NCBI GenBank assembly: GCA_029962745.1
Contig: CM057151.1
Coordinates: forward strand, 2,173,298 to 2,237,297
DNA: 64,000 nt
Origin: Echinometra lucunter
Lineage: Eukaryota; Echinodermata; Echinoidea; Camarodonta; Echinometridae
Direction of reading: 5' to 3'
Under the pieces are notes generated by a model. It did no database searches and was not told where the DNA came from. It saw nothing but the letters and a program-made list of their open reading frames with translations. The translations under genes and the position numbers were made by a program. Below are positions 22,966-35,600 of the stretch, piece by piece (the stretch's first letter is position 1; each line of letters begins with the position of its first letter).

Positions 22966-23657
22966 TTGACTCGAGGGCGAAATATTCATTTTCGCACTAG
23001 CTTTCATCGAGACGAGACGCCTCCCTATATCCGCACCCAGTATTTTCCTCTTCAGGAGTTCGATATCAAGCGTGCTAAACAATGGCGCACCCCGTCTCTT
23101 ACAATAGGCTACCAGAACGGGGATCCGTCTAAGACTGATTGTGGGCTTACATCCCCCTCGACCCCAATCCTTGACGAGAGGTGTACTCTCCGGTGTCAGT
23201 GACGGGCGACGACAACGTCCACCAAACACCGATCAATACGGTGAACAATGTTATTTCGGGTAGTGTCGCTTTCAACCATACTCCTTTGCCAAAGGAGAGT
23301 CTTCCGGGTTCGTTTGGTAGAAAGCGCTTGGCACAAAATGCCGCCCCAGCCAACCCTAGTACTGACATGAACAGAATTCTGAGCGCCATAGCCACCATGG
23401 AACGGAAGTTTTCTGCAGAACTTAATTCATTGAGGGATGATATCCGGACCCTACATCATTCTGTGGAGGAACTGAGGGACCAAGCAGAGCGGAATAGCGG
23501 CGAGGCCAGAATATTCGCGGAACATATACAAAAGGATATCGTGAAGGGCGTCAACCATTTGTCTGGACTCGTCCAAGGCAGACAAGAGCGCCTGCAAAAA
23601 GCGTCCACCATCCTCCAGGAATTGCTATCCACTCCTCGTCCCCCTACAAGTAACTAG
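22966..23657 (+). pseudogene. extra frame downstream of pol in the old element, coiled-coil
   Basis: Two overlapping frames (22966-23202, 78 codons; 23181-23657, 158 codons) may be one gene with a frameshift. The second has a heptad-like stretch (MERKFSAELNSLRDDIRTLH, then HSVEELRDQAERNSGEA) predicted by eye to be a coiled coil, at about residues 65-145. No signal peptide or membrane segment is visible, so it does not look like an envelope gene although it sits in that position. Function unknown. Confidence 0.55.
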
Positions 23658-24174
23658 CCTTTGATCCCTAGTCTTTGGATAAATCTGTAGCTTTGAAAAG
23701 GAACGAGAAAGGGGTGCTTTAGTTCTTTTGTTTCGTCTTCTCAGTCATCTGCTCGTGACGTCCAGCACAGCCGAATGGGCATATTTCTTTATTGATGTTT
23801 TGGAAAACCAGAATGATGTGTTTATTACATTTTTTTCTTATACCCCAGATAAACAGTCAGTACGTGATGAGTATAATAACAGCGTACGAAGGAGAAAATA
23901 TTTGTTGATTGGTGCGGCATCTTCTATGCGGAGCATCGAGTGCCCTTAGTGGCTTGTTTTGTTTTGTTCTGTTTTTTTTTTTGTGCCTTACTCGTCGGAA
24001 CCGATGACCATGCATGGATCTTTACACCGGAATCACATATCTTAAGGTTTACTGGAATAACCTGGATTAATATTGTATTCATTACCATGGGTACTTCGAG
24101 GAAGTCGATGTGGGCGATGCACTCAGTCTGTTCGCGAATTTACAGGAAAGGTGGTTCAACCGAAACGAAACCGA
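23658..24174. other. 3' noncoding part of the old element
   Basis: About 500 bases with only short frames lie between the extra frame and the SINE. No feature recognised beyond a T run (23972-23982). Confidence 0.5.
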
Positions 24175-24400
24175 TGTGTTGGCTCAGTAGGTAGAGCGTC
24201 CGCCTCACAATCGGGAGGTCGTGGGTTCGAACCCCGGCCGCGTCATACCAAAAGACGTCAAAAGATGGGAGTTGCTGCTACCTTCTTTGGCGTTCAAGAA
24301 TTGAAAAGGATAGAGCAACGTCGATCTGGCGCTGCTCAGTGGCTGCCGGGCCCACGATCAATTGGGCAAAAAAGAATTTCCTTTCTCGGAAAATAAAATT
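24175..24400 (+). mobile_element. tRNA-derived SINE
   Basis: A tRNA-like head contains a Pol III A box (TGGCTCAGTAGG, 24179-24190) and B box (GGTTCGAACCC, 24224-24234) with a CAC anticodon-like triplet. The anticodon and T stems contain mismatches and the sequence continues into an unrelated body, so it is a SINE and not a tRNA gene. The 3' end is uncertain. Confidence 0.75.
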
Positions 24401-24855
24401 TGGAGGAGATGGAGATTGGAGACCTACCTGAGTGAAGCACACGATTACTGCAACTTTGGCTTGACTTAACTGGCGGACCCGATAGACATAATATTAGACT
24501 GGTAACCCTATGCATATTGACTCTATTCTAATGGACTTCAGGTTATTTTCTTATTTGGATACTATTATTATTCAATACTGGCGTGTAAGTGTATGCAGTG
24601 GGAATGCACCTGTATTTGGCGATCTCGTACTTCCAGGGATAGGCCTTATTTACTAATTATTGCATCCCCCATGTGGAAGGTATACTTACCTTACCTTGTG
24701 ATTAAGTTAATGAACTTCTCAAATATTCGTCTCTTTCTGTACTAGATAACATCGTATTAGTTTCCTGTTCATTTTTGTCTTCAATTGAGTGTAGAGTTGT
24801 GATCTTTTGCACCAATTATTTTGTTTTCTACTGTTTATCCTTTACCTTTTTCATA

Positions 24856-25350
24856 TTAAAGGCACTGGCAAACATTGTTATGATTTTAAAAAATCTTGTT
24901 TTGTCACTTGAAAATGGGATAAACATAAGGGTTATAGTGTAAAAATATCAGTCTGAAAGTTTCAAAGTATAATATCCACATGAAGTATTTTTAAATATCA
25001 AATGTGTGAACCAATGTTTGGAAAATATACGAGGATCGGTTGCACAGAATAGACATAAGGAGTGCGCATGCGCGTATGACTCACCTTACCGTACTGTGTG
25101 TATTGGCGTATCACGCGGCCGGAGGCACATAACGGCATTTTCAAATTCAAGCAAAGTAGTCCTCTTAGTGATTGTCTCGTGAGACGAAGGATAATAAAAT
25201 AGCCGTTTGCGTCTAACTTACACTTATTGATTCCAAATTATGGTTGGTTTCAGGGTTTTTGAGTACAAATACAAGTACTCATACACATGTTTCATCTTAG
25301 TTTGAGAATTTTTTAAATCAGCTACTCACAAAGTTAGCCAATGCCTTTAA
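24856..25350. mobile_element. TTAA-flanked MITE, family 2, copy A
   Basis: The ends are TTAAAGGCACTGGC and GCCAATGCCTTTAA. A second copy in opposite orientation is at 60624-61115 and is similar along its full length (about 490 bases). TTAA duplications with AGGCAYTGGC ends point to a TTAA-inserting superfamily (piggyBac or Kolobok type). No coding capacity. Confidence 0.85.
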
Positions 25351-26302
25351 GCTTTCAAGCCATAGAAGTCTTTATCGACTGTTATTGCCCCCTGCTTAAT
25401 TTTGCGTTTAGTTACAAATGCTCATATACACAGATGTTCCGGCTATACTCCACACTGCCCGTGTCCTCGTATTGCGTAATTGCAGGGTCGCGTCTCTTAA
25501 GTCGCGTGCCGCATTTTGATTGACCGCTGTTCAGGGCTAAAATGCCCAGTAGTAAAACAAAGCGTTGTTGGACGCGTGGCCATCGGAATTTCTCCGCTAC
25601 GACCTGCGTCGGTCAGGTAGCTGTCTCCGCCAAGTAAGGCTTGCACAGGAATATCAGTGTATGCTATTTCATTTGTTTAATGTATTCTCCTCGATTTTTT
25701 TTTTTGTTTTGTTTTGTCGCGATGTGTACACGATAAGTTGTTTTAAATGAGTCATTGTATTGTCGTTATAAATGTTATACATTGTTTTCATGCAGTATAG
25801 TCATTCTTGATTTCCTGTAGCTAAATGACCGTTACGACATTCATCAAGTGATAATTGTTCATTTGCCTGTACTCTTCATTTTCTCGTAGAAACTTTCACT
25901 TCATTTGAATTTGATATGTTGTTTTGACATGGACTTTCATTTCTTTTAATAATTACGTTCATTAAGATGTTAGAGATGTGTATACATGCAAACGTTTGTT
26001 TTGTGGTGATAGATTATTTTTTTTTTAAATCCAGGTTGTAGGAAATGCATTATTGTCTCGCTCTCACGATCTGTCCTTCCGTCTCTCTCTCTCTCTCTCT
26101 CTCTCTCGCTTTCGCTCTGTCTTTCCCTCTCTCTTCCCCCTCTCTCTCTCCGTCTCACTTCTTCGTTATAATTAATACGCTACCTAAATTCATGTATTTG
26201 AAAGTAATCCACTGCAATTTTCCTGTACTTTTGCCACTTGTCAATCCTCTTCGGCTTATATCTATCACTGAGGACAGTGATTTTTCTTTGGTGGGGGGAT
26301 AG
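25351..26302. other. retroelement-internal or flanking DNA with a CT microsatellite
   Basis: No gene seen. A CT run lies at about 26080-26107 with C/T-rich flanks to 26158. The stretch GTGGGGGGATAG (26291-26302) just before the 3' LTR start is a plausible purine-rich primer tract. Confidence 0.5.
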
Positions 26303-26616
26303 TGTCACGAATTTGGAAACGACATTTTTAGCAGAATTCATTTATGAAGAGTAGTCCATGATTTCAATGCCAACTCTAGCCCTTGACTATTTTTACGATT
26401 TTGTTTTTCTAGCCTTGCGTTGCATAACGCCAGGCTCTCGCGCGTCGAGCGAGCGAGCTTGCCCTTGTGTTACGTAATAGCAAGGATGGACTTCAGTCGC
26501 GTGCGGCCTTCCCTTTGACATGATTGATTGCGAGGGGAGGTCAGACTCTGTACTCAGCTTGAGGTCAAACTCTGTCTTCCACTTGAGGTCGGGCCGCGTC
26601 CTTACAAAGGACAGCA
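26303..26616 (+). repeat. 3' LTR remnant (left part) of the old Ty3-like element
   Basis: It starts TGTCACGAATTTGG after a G-rich tract and ends where similarity to the 5' LTR (13731-13784) breaks at GGACAGCA. The remainder is displaced by an inverted-repeat DNA element and then a gap. Confidence 0.68.
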
Positions 26617-27384
26617 CTAGGCGCTTTCACACCTACCCGATCAGGAAAATACCCGTAAATTACGAGAACTTGTTAAGGCCCAAAAATACCCGTTAATTGT
26701 TCTGCGCTTTCACACCTACCCGAAGCCACACCTCTTCGGGGTAAGTTCTCGAAGTTACGAGCATGCGCAGAATTATTTATTTTGCAGACGAGGCTCGTGC
26801 TTTTAAATTCGCTCAGCTATATAGCTCGGCTCTAATAGTGCTAGCTAGTTAGCACGATGCGATCATCGATACGTCGATCTCTACATATTGATGTACACTT
26901 GCAGTCTGATTTCGAGAGGTATCCTCTCAAACCCGAGGCTGGCAAGTCTTGCAGCCAGCATATCGTAGATAGTCCTATTTCTTTGGCTGGAGGAGGCCAC
27001 TGCCGTGTACACCTCCTCCTCCCTCCACAGCGCTATCAGAGGATGACATACTACCGTATCGATATATCAGAATAAATCATAAATAAAAACACGAAAGGGG
27101 AACAGAACTTTACAAAAACAACGACGTAGGTAGAAATAGACAATACAAATCTCAAATCCAGAATGTACGGTACACAAACGATAACGACGTCCAATACGTA
27201 CACGGTACACACAGTACAGTACACGCTTCGTGCGCCAGTGCTTGATAAGTTCTCGTAATTTGCTTTCACATTACAAAAATCCCCGCGACCTTGGAGAAAG
27301 TACTCGTAATTTTGAGAAAGTACCTACTAATTTACGGGTATTTTCTTACGGGGATATTACGCGTAATTTGGTTTCACACTGGCA
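26617..27384. mobile_element. DNA transposon end(s) with GCGCTTTCACAC motifs, truncated by gap
   Basis: GGAAAATACCCGTAAATTACGAG near the left (26643-26665, shown in part) is mirrored by AATTTACGGGTATTTTC (27334-27350), and GCTTTCACAC motifs occur near both sides. The outer right end lies in the gap. A 72-codon frame (26857-27075) shows no known domain. Confidence 0.5.
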
Positions 27385-27884
27385 NNNNNNNNNNNNNNNN
27401 NNNNNNNNNNNNNNNNNNNNNNNNNNNNNNNNNNNNNNNNNNNNNNNNNNNNNNNNNNNNNNNNNNNNNNNNNNNNNNNNNNNNNNNNNNNNNNNNNNNN
27501 NNNNNNNNNNNNNNNNNNNNNNNNNNNNNNNNNNNNNNNNNNNNNNNNNNNNNNNNNNNNNNNNNNNNNNNNNNNNNNNNNNNNNNNNNNNNNNNNNNNN
27601 NNNNNNNNNNNNNNNNNNNNNNNNNNNNNNNNNNNNNNNNNNNNNNNNNNNNNNNNNNNNNNNNNNNNNNNNNNNNNNNNNNNNNNNNNNNNNNNNNNNN
27701 NNNNNNNNNNNNNNNNNNNNNNNNNNNNNNNNNNNNNNNNNNNNNNNNNNNNNNNNNNNNNNNNNNNNNNNNNNNNNNNNNNNNNNNNNNNNNNNNNNNN
27801 NNNNNNNNNNNNNNNNNNNNNNNNNNNNNNNNNNNNNNNNNNNNNNNNNNNNNNNNNNNNNNNNNNNNNNNNNNNNNNNNNNNN
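27385..27884. other. assembly gap (500 N)
   Basis: Exactly 500 Ns. It hides the right part of the element at 26617 and the left part of the MITE fragment at 27885. Confidence 0.99.
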
Positions 27885-27972
27885 TCATGTATTTGGTATG
27901 ATTTTTAGAGCTTTGCATCAAAAGTTATTAGGCCAAACCACAAAATGTGGACCCCTGTCACGAATGGGATAA
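27885..27972. mobile_element. TTAA-type (piggyBac-like) MITE, fragment, copy 3
   Basis: It is the reverse complement of the left end of the copies at 5175 and 39315, ending CCTGTCACGAATGGGATAA. The rest lies in the gap. Confidence 0.75.
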
Positions 27973-29318
27973 CCATTAGCGTGCAATCCACATATATCTA
28001 AAGAAATTTCCTTGTGATCAAGAGAATGTAATTCATTTTATTAACAGAAACAAAGAAAATCATGGTAGAACAGAATGTTCTGCTCATGCAGGACATTCTG
28101 AATATTCTGAACATTGCATACATACACATCAAATACATGAGGAAGGTGTTAAATCACTCAAGAACAAGAATCACCATCTGGAATGGTACAATGTCTATGG
28201 AAAAGGATCATCTATATTTCAACATTACTCGCTGCTTACAAGATACTGGCTTTACAATCAAATAACTGAAAGAAGAATGAATCTAACCTTTCAGCACAAA
28301 AATTTTCTTCCATTTTCCTAAAAGACTCAACAATTTCTTGTTATGCCATGAAAATCATATTGCACTTTAATATGTAAGAAATCAGACAAGCCTAAACACA
28401 ACATGCTTTATACTCATGTATCATAATGAAAACAGAGAGCATTGGTTAACAATGACACACACAAAAAAACAACAAACCTTCATTATAAGAATGCAAATTG
28501 AAGATGGCACACATAAAAGCAAAATATCATTATCTTTCCATCAAACATGGATATGTTATGATCCTGTAATACTTAAAAGGTGCATAGACTTTCTCTGCAT
28601 AAACTGGGGGGGGGGGGGCAATTTTCTATCCACCAAACTTTTTACACTTGCCCAATATTTTGTTTGCTGCAGTCTCTTTCTGGATTTTTCCCCAATTTTA
28701 TAGCAATGATTGTTGCTTATGTTTTTCATACTACCATCGTCAAATCTGAACTTCCATTACTGCTTGGCCCACAACAAAATTGAATTAATTAATATTTTGA
28801 GTTGGGTGAAGCCAATGGGTTCCCCTCTCCCCAAAGTATCAAATATATATGAGTCTATCAATATAGGGAAACCACCTTATTATAAGCTTGTTCCAATATG
28901 AAGAGGAAAACCTTGGGGGGGGGGGGGGGCGTATTTTATGATATGAAAGTAAAAGAGTGCACGACATTTTAAGCGCAGTCCTTTGTTGCTTCATTGCCAT
29001 TCATCTTGTACACAAAAAAATGTGCTTTAAAAAACCCTGCGGTTTCCCTTCTCATTTGAACGAGCGTTATTTATGGGAGAATTGTATCAATATGCACAGC
29101 CATTGGAAAAAAGCCTCAAGACTTCTCAACAAGCTCTGTCGGTTGAGAATCTAAACTTTGTGTTATTCATAGTCAAGTTAAGAACTTGTGACTTTAATAT
29201 GTTCCCTTGAATTTTGTCCACAAATCATCACATTGGATGTGTAATTCTATATATTCAAACCAGGGAAATATTCATTCTCTACACCGAAATAGAGGATTTA
29301 TTCTTGGTCCACCCAATA
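27973..29318. other. intergenic DNA / possible 3' UTR of BDP1
   Basis: No exon recognised. G homopolymers occur at 28607-28618 and 28915-28929. Frames are short and unlike known proteins. Confidence 0.5.
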
Positions 29319-29494
29319 CAGTGGAATCTCAGTAAAAAGAGATCTGATAGAACAATATTCCTGATATAAAGAGGTAATATTCCGGTTCCAGCTTTTTACA
29401 TTCTGTTGGTTTTTTAACCTGATATAACGAGATTCCTGCTATAACAAGGTAATTATGATGGTCCTAAGGACCTCGGTATGCTGAGTTTCCACTG
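29319..29494. mobile_element. TA-flanked MITE, pogo/Tigger-like
   Basis: The ends are CAGTGGAATCTCAG and CTGAGTTTCCACTG, flanked by TA on both sides (29317-29318, 29495-29496). CAGTGGAA ends with TA duplications are typical of the pogo/Tigger branch of Tc1-mariner. 176 bases, noncoding. Confidence 0.8.
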
Positions 29495-29694
29495 TATTGA
29501 GAAAAATTTTAAACGATACATCTCTGTTTCGACACCAATTAATGTTTCAACATATTAGATACAAAAAGATCAATGTACAAAGTTAATATCGAAATCATGA
29601 GAATCAACTATTCATATTTTCGCTTGATTAGCAAGAAGAAATATGGGCATATTAACCACCCACTCCAGCAACACAAAACAAACTGAGTGATCCT

Positions 29695-32600
29695 TCATTT
29701 GTTTGGTGGAATGAAAGGTTCATGAGGTTTCAATTTCCGTTTCTGGCGAGGTACTACCCCATCAACATTGGTACTAGCTACGTTGACTTGCTGAGCAACA
29801 ATATGATCACCCATGGTTTCAATACTCTCCTCATAAGCAACCATTCCAAGATTCCCATCAAACGTCAGGCTCATATCAAGATCAGGAAGAGATCCCATGG
29901 TGAGCAAGTTGTCTGAAGATACATTATCTGTGACAATTGGGATAGTTGGTGCTTCTGTGCTTGGCTGCATTCTAGGTGCAGTCACATGTGTAGGACTGGG
30001 TGCATTAACACTAGTTTTCTCTGTAAAGATAATTCTTTGTAATGAATTTCCATTTTGACTAGAACTTTCCTGATGTGACACATGAGTAGAAGACAATCCA
30101 TGCTGCACTGATGGGTTTGTATTGGTAACTGCTGGAACCTCTGATATTGTTCTACTTCCTGTAGGGGATGTTGCTGATTGTGGGGGACAGAACACTATCT
30201 TTCCATCAACTATCTTTGCCATGGTTACATTCTTGGACTGCTTTGAGGGTTGGGTTTCTCCTGTGGATAACACTGTTCTTATCTTCTGATTGTGGGGGGA
30301 GTTTCTTTGGTAAGGTGAAGACACGTTTGAGAGGGTTGTCAGAGTCCTAGCAGGACTTGGCACCTGATATGAATTTGCTTGAGGTGAATGCAAATGACCA
30401 GCATGCGCCTGTGCTGGTCCTGCCTTTGGTACAGTATGCACACTTCCACCCACTCCTAACCTAGCATTGACAGTTTCCCCTTGAGTAGTAGCACCTGTAG
30501 ACCCAGGAAGGGAAGCAGCTTCATTTGATGTCAGGTTGACCTGTACTAGTGTTTGTTTCCCATCAGGTGTTGTAATCATAAGGGTGACTTTCTTCACAGA
30601 AGGATCATTGATACTTTCTGGGGAACTGAACCCACCCACTGCAGGTTGGGTGCTGGATGGTCCTGCTAAAGGACTCTTCCTCTGGAACATCCTCATAGGT
30701 TGAATATTACTGGTGAGTCCTGGAGGCTCAACACTCTCCATCTCATCATTTCCCATCTCACTCCCAACTTCACTCATCATCTCTGACATCACATCACTTC
30801 TACCATCCTCTGATTCTTCCTCTGGATCTCTAGCCACCTCATTCCTAGCTAACCTCTTCAGAGTCATGCTAGCTTCATGCTCACTCTGCAGACGCTGAAT
30901 ACGATGCTTGGCGTAGTCATCAAACACCTTGAGAGGATTCGGATTCTGACTGGGAGATGCCCTAGTCCTTTTGCGATTTAATTTGGGTGGGATTTGAATG
31001 GTGAATGAAGTCCTGACCTTTGGCTGACGTCCTGATCGTGTTGTGCTCAGGATATTAGCCAGGTTTGGTTGTTCCTCCGACTCTTCTTGCGAGTCCTGTA
31101 CACTAGACAGAGCACCATTTCTTGACACATCTGCCACTTCTGGACTTTGCTCCTCCATGTCTTCTGTAATATCATCATGACCAATTTGACCTGCAGAACA
31201 ACAAATAAAAACAATTGGTTAAATATGTCTTAGGAGTTAGGACCATGAAATAGATCTCATATACTGTTGAAAATTTATGACCACAAAACTGAAATAACAT
31301 AAGGGCAATTCCACGACATATGGGAAACAGAGCTTAAAATTTGCAGTCGCACTGTGCCCTGTTAATTCCAAATAAAAATCTAAAATTACTACAGGGTCTT
31401 CTTTTTGTTAGAAATAAATATTTAAGATAAAAAAAATTGCAATTCGACCTTCTGACGGATAATAACATAAACCAAAAAAAAAAATGAACATATGGGACTA
31501 TGGTCAAGGAAATGTGCTTTAAATGATTCTTATTCTTATATTTAGTCATTTTTCTCAGTTCTTTTTCCATTTAATTGATTTTAATGGATTACTTTAACAT
31601 ATTTTGGGTAGTTAATGAGTGAAACACCAATGGAAATGTGCGAAACCTACGTTGAATTTAAGCGTAATGTCAGTTACATAATGTCTGTTACCAACATGTC
31701 TTCAGTAAATTTTTCATGGCAGTAAAATAAATTATTCAAATTGCTCATTATTTTGCAAATCTCTTCCCAGGAACCTAGGTGTAATGTCAAATGAATTACA
31801 TAATCCTTACAAGTCTGAGACATGAAATATATAAATTTGATTCCACACCATTATTTTCCATGTCCTTTTTGCATAATGTCAGTTACCGACATATTTTCGC
31901 TTGCTGTGAAATAAGAAATGCAGTTTGAGATAAAAACTGTCCATGTCTTTCTTCCCTATTATCAACTTATTTATCTGTAGTAATTAAAAGCTGAAGCAGG
32001 TGTCATTCACAAAACTACGATATAAACAATACCACTAGTGCTCTATTTTGGTAATGTCAGTTACCGTAGAATTGCCCATAATCATGTACTAGGTATCTTA
32101 ACTTGATATCAGCAGAGCATGTGTACAAACCTTCTTTTTTTTTTTTTTTAATGAGGTCAAATATTTTTCAATTTCTATGGCTAAGAACGGATACTCTGAG
32201 CTAATTTCAACTTTAATACTGATTTCAAGTCTCCCAACTTTAATGGATGTGTTATTGGAAAAAGAACTCACCATTCTTCTTTTTCTTATCATTGACTGAT
32301 TTCTTGTTTTTGTCAGCATCAATCACAGACTCCACATCGGACTCTTCTGAAGGTGGATCAAAGAGAGACATGTCCAGCTCTTGACGATTCTCTGAAATGA
32401 AACAATAAAAAATTATAACAGATAACATCTGGTTTTTTTAAAGCACCCTTATACTAATCTATGCACAATGACAATTGCAGGTATACATTTCATACCTACT
32501 TTTGTAATGTAAAGCACAATATTCATGTACATTGTCAATGTAATTGCAAAATACACAATCTCTATCAAGTGAAAATATCAATGAACTAGAACACCTATAA

Positions 32601-35600
32601 TTCCTTGTATTATGATGACAGAATCCAGTAATTAGCTTTACATGTTAATTAATGTAGGACACCTGTTAATTTGTGTCTGTATCAAATGCAAGGGGGGTGG
32701 AGAGGAGAAGGGGACATAGAAAAGCAACTTCTGAAATTAAATCTATTCAATAATCTGTTCATACAAAAATTATCCATTGCAACAATTCTTATTGTTCTGA
32801 CTAGAAATTTTCATATCAGATGTCAGTGGTACTATACTTTCATGTAACTACTTACTTAATGCCAGGTCGACTTTCTTGCGGTTTTGCCTCTCCTCTTTCT
32901 TGAACTTGCGTTTAATTTCTGCTCTGGTTCTTGATGGGAACATGGCATTGATAGTGGTGAAGTCAGTTCCTACTGCACTCAGAGCTAGGTAGAATCTCCT
33001 TGTATCTGATGAATTAAGGAAAGGGATGTAAACTAATACTAAGTCTAGTTACACAGTGATGCAATTCAAGAGAAACTCAAGAAAGTGATATTATTGTTTA
33101 TCTTGCAATAAAGACACTATTTTGACTAGTACAATGTTCAGAGTGTAATGAAAGATTGTTGGAAATCAGGTACAGTTAAAGCACCTACACATATACCCTT
33201 ATGGAACTAAAATCCATTTTTTGTTGTTTGAGACAAGAATTTGATTATCTCATTTGCATTTACTCATTCATAAGGAATAAGACAAAAATTTCAGCGTATT
33301 CCTTTGGTAAATATTACTCAGAAAAAAAAAATTAACAATCCCCATACACCTCTAAGAAGAGTGACAGAAATGCTGCAAAAATACCTTTCTCAGTCCAGAC
33401 AGCAGTGCGTTTTCTATTTCTGAAGCTAGAGTAAGTGGTATGTGAGGAATCCTCATGCACAACCTCAGTGTCAGAAGGGTCAAAGGTCTTAGCAGGTGAA
33501 GCTTCTACATACAAGCTGGTTTGATCAATAATGATCTCACCATCTGGTCCTATCTTCACCTGAGGAGCCATGGTATCCTCATCTACTTGTTCCTCATTCC
33601 TAATAAAATACAAGTTATACACCTATATCCATATTGGAGTAGACAGAAATTTTACTATAAAGAAGCCTACATAATAAGGAATTATCCACAAAAATCTTTT
33701 TTCTTTTTAAATCATTATTTCTAAGGGATGCTGGAAAAAGTCTGATTAGATAATTGACTGATTTGAATGGTTTCAATACAAATAATTTAAGTACCTGATG
33801 ACTTAGGCATTAGACACAAACCAATTGTTTTTCTGATCATTTGAACCCATTGCCTACATAATGCATGGGGTTTCTATATTCTGCTTGTGAGGATGAGAGA
33901 ATTCAGTAGTCAACAGGTTAGTGAGATCTGGGGGAATTAGTCTGCACAGCAAACAGTTTTTTTTTTACATTTTCAATCAAATGGGGGGGGGGGGGGGGGG
34001 GGAGGGGGGGAGGGGGAAGGGGCTTTTGTATCAAGTCCTACATCTAGCCTAGAGTCCCCAGTTTTCTGTTTTCTAAAATGCAAATTCCGTATTCTTCGGT
34101 GACATGTACAAAACATATGATAAAGGAATTGTAAATAGTAAAAATTCTTAGAAAAACGAAGTTATACTAATATACACGCACTGCAGTATGCAGATAAAGC
34201 TTGGTGAATACACGCTAAACACTGCGAACAGGTTTGATCCAGATTTTCCTCTGATGCACGGTTTTGTTTTATTGGATTTTGCTTTGTTTTTCATGATTTT
34301 CACTGTATTTTCGTAACTCAAATTTTTGGGGCCTGAAAAATGGCGTTTTCCGTGAAATTCTGTGAATTCCGTGTTCTTCCCGAATTCCATGAAATTTTTC
34401 TGTATCGCGGAAAACTGGGGACTTTAATCTAGCCCAACATAATTCAATGTGGATGCATCAGGAAAATCAGGAAAATATGTATTCATAACAATGTATTCAC
34501 AACACCTGGGAAAGTGAAAGTGATGTACTTAAATCATACAAATCTACCATTCCAATATAATCCAATGCTGAAGTCACCACATGAAGAGTAGGATTACAAA
34601 AATCACAACTGTGACGGGTTAAAAGCAGCATAACAGATGATATACATACCTTGCAAAAGTGACCTTCTTCTTCTGACTGTTCTCTGTTTTGACCTTCTTA
34701 TTCTGCTTCTCTGCCTCAGAAACCCTGAACAATAAAGAATTACACATTAGCTTGAGTGTAACAATCTTGAGTGTAACAACTTGATAGTAAATGAAAAATG
34801 GAAGACCTACAATACAGATCATCACTAAAGTATAACTACAACACGAAACGCTGTTTACTTATAAGATTAATCAGTGTTGGGTAATGTAACAAGCCAGTCC
34901 ATTGGTAGATTTCCTTCTTGGTCTGAATATTCTTCTTGAAACAGAAACAGATACACGCATCATGAAATTTGTTTCATGAAGGATGAGTTTCATAATTAAA
35001 CAAATATCTACAATTAAAATGAGACTCAAAAGGAATATCTATGACAAAAGTCTGAAAAATATGGGACACACAAGAGGCAAATTATAAGTGAACCATGAAA
35101 ATAAAAACATAAATCTGCAAATGAATAGATTCCGACTCAACTGGCATAGACGTAGAATTCTCAAATAATCTGTTTAATGGCGATTTATAATGTACTCCAT
35201 GGAAGCCTATCAACAGGCATATATACTTGCTTTTTTTAATAACAAAGCTCCAATTTAAACACTAAGGTACCACTGGATGTGGCATAAGAATAAATCTATT
35301 CTGAATTTCTAGAGATCTCTCAAATCTTACTTCATGCGGTTTGTTCTTGGGTTGTAGTAGATCAAATCTCCCATGGTCATTTTGCCTCGGTCAGGACTGC
35401 TGCTCCTTGCATGACGTTTCCTTCTCTTCGAAGGAGTCTGCACAAAAAAAAAGGAAAGTATGTTCATGTAGGAGCGCCTTTATTGCTACTGCCAGTTTGG
35501 ATGGAAATCATTTGTGCAAGTCTGAAAATGTCATTAAGAGTGCAGTTAAAATGAGCATTAATCTAAAATGTAGTCTACATAGATAGTTTATGGAAAATCA

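Larger units (their letters stand above)
13731..26616 (+). mobile_element. old Ty3/Gypsy-like LTR retrotransposon, heavily nested and broken
   Basis: Read left to right this span holds the end of a 5' LTR, a Gag fragment, a foreign insert, reverse transcriptase, RNase H and integrase pieces, a complete younger LTR element (18936-22506), the integrase C-terminal domain, an extra coiled-coil frame, a SINE, a MITE and the start of a 3' LTR. The LTR pieces share about 50 bases (13731-13784 and 26573-26616). The 3' LTR begins TGTCACGAATT (26303) and the 5' LTR ends GAATTTCGTTACA (14068), matching inverted ends. Frameshifts, stops and deletions make it inactive. The domain order RT-RNaseH-IN is that of Ty3/Gypsy. 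Confidence 0.85.

Noticed and set aside
22966..23657. Envelope gene of an infectious retrovirus-like element
   Set aside because: No signal peptide, membrane anchor or cleavage site is visible; the clearest feature is a coiled coil.
24175..24250. Possible tRNA-Val (CAC) gene
   Set aside because: A and B boxes are good, but the stems have mismatches, the acceptor stem does not close, and the sequence continues into a SINE body.
27230..27921. Frames spanning the second assembly gap
   Set aside because: They consist almost entirely of unknown bases.
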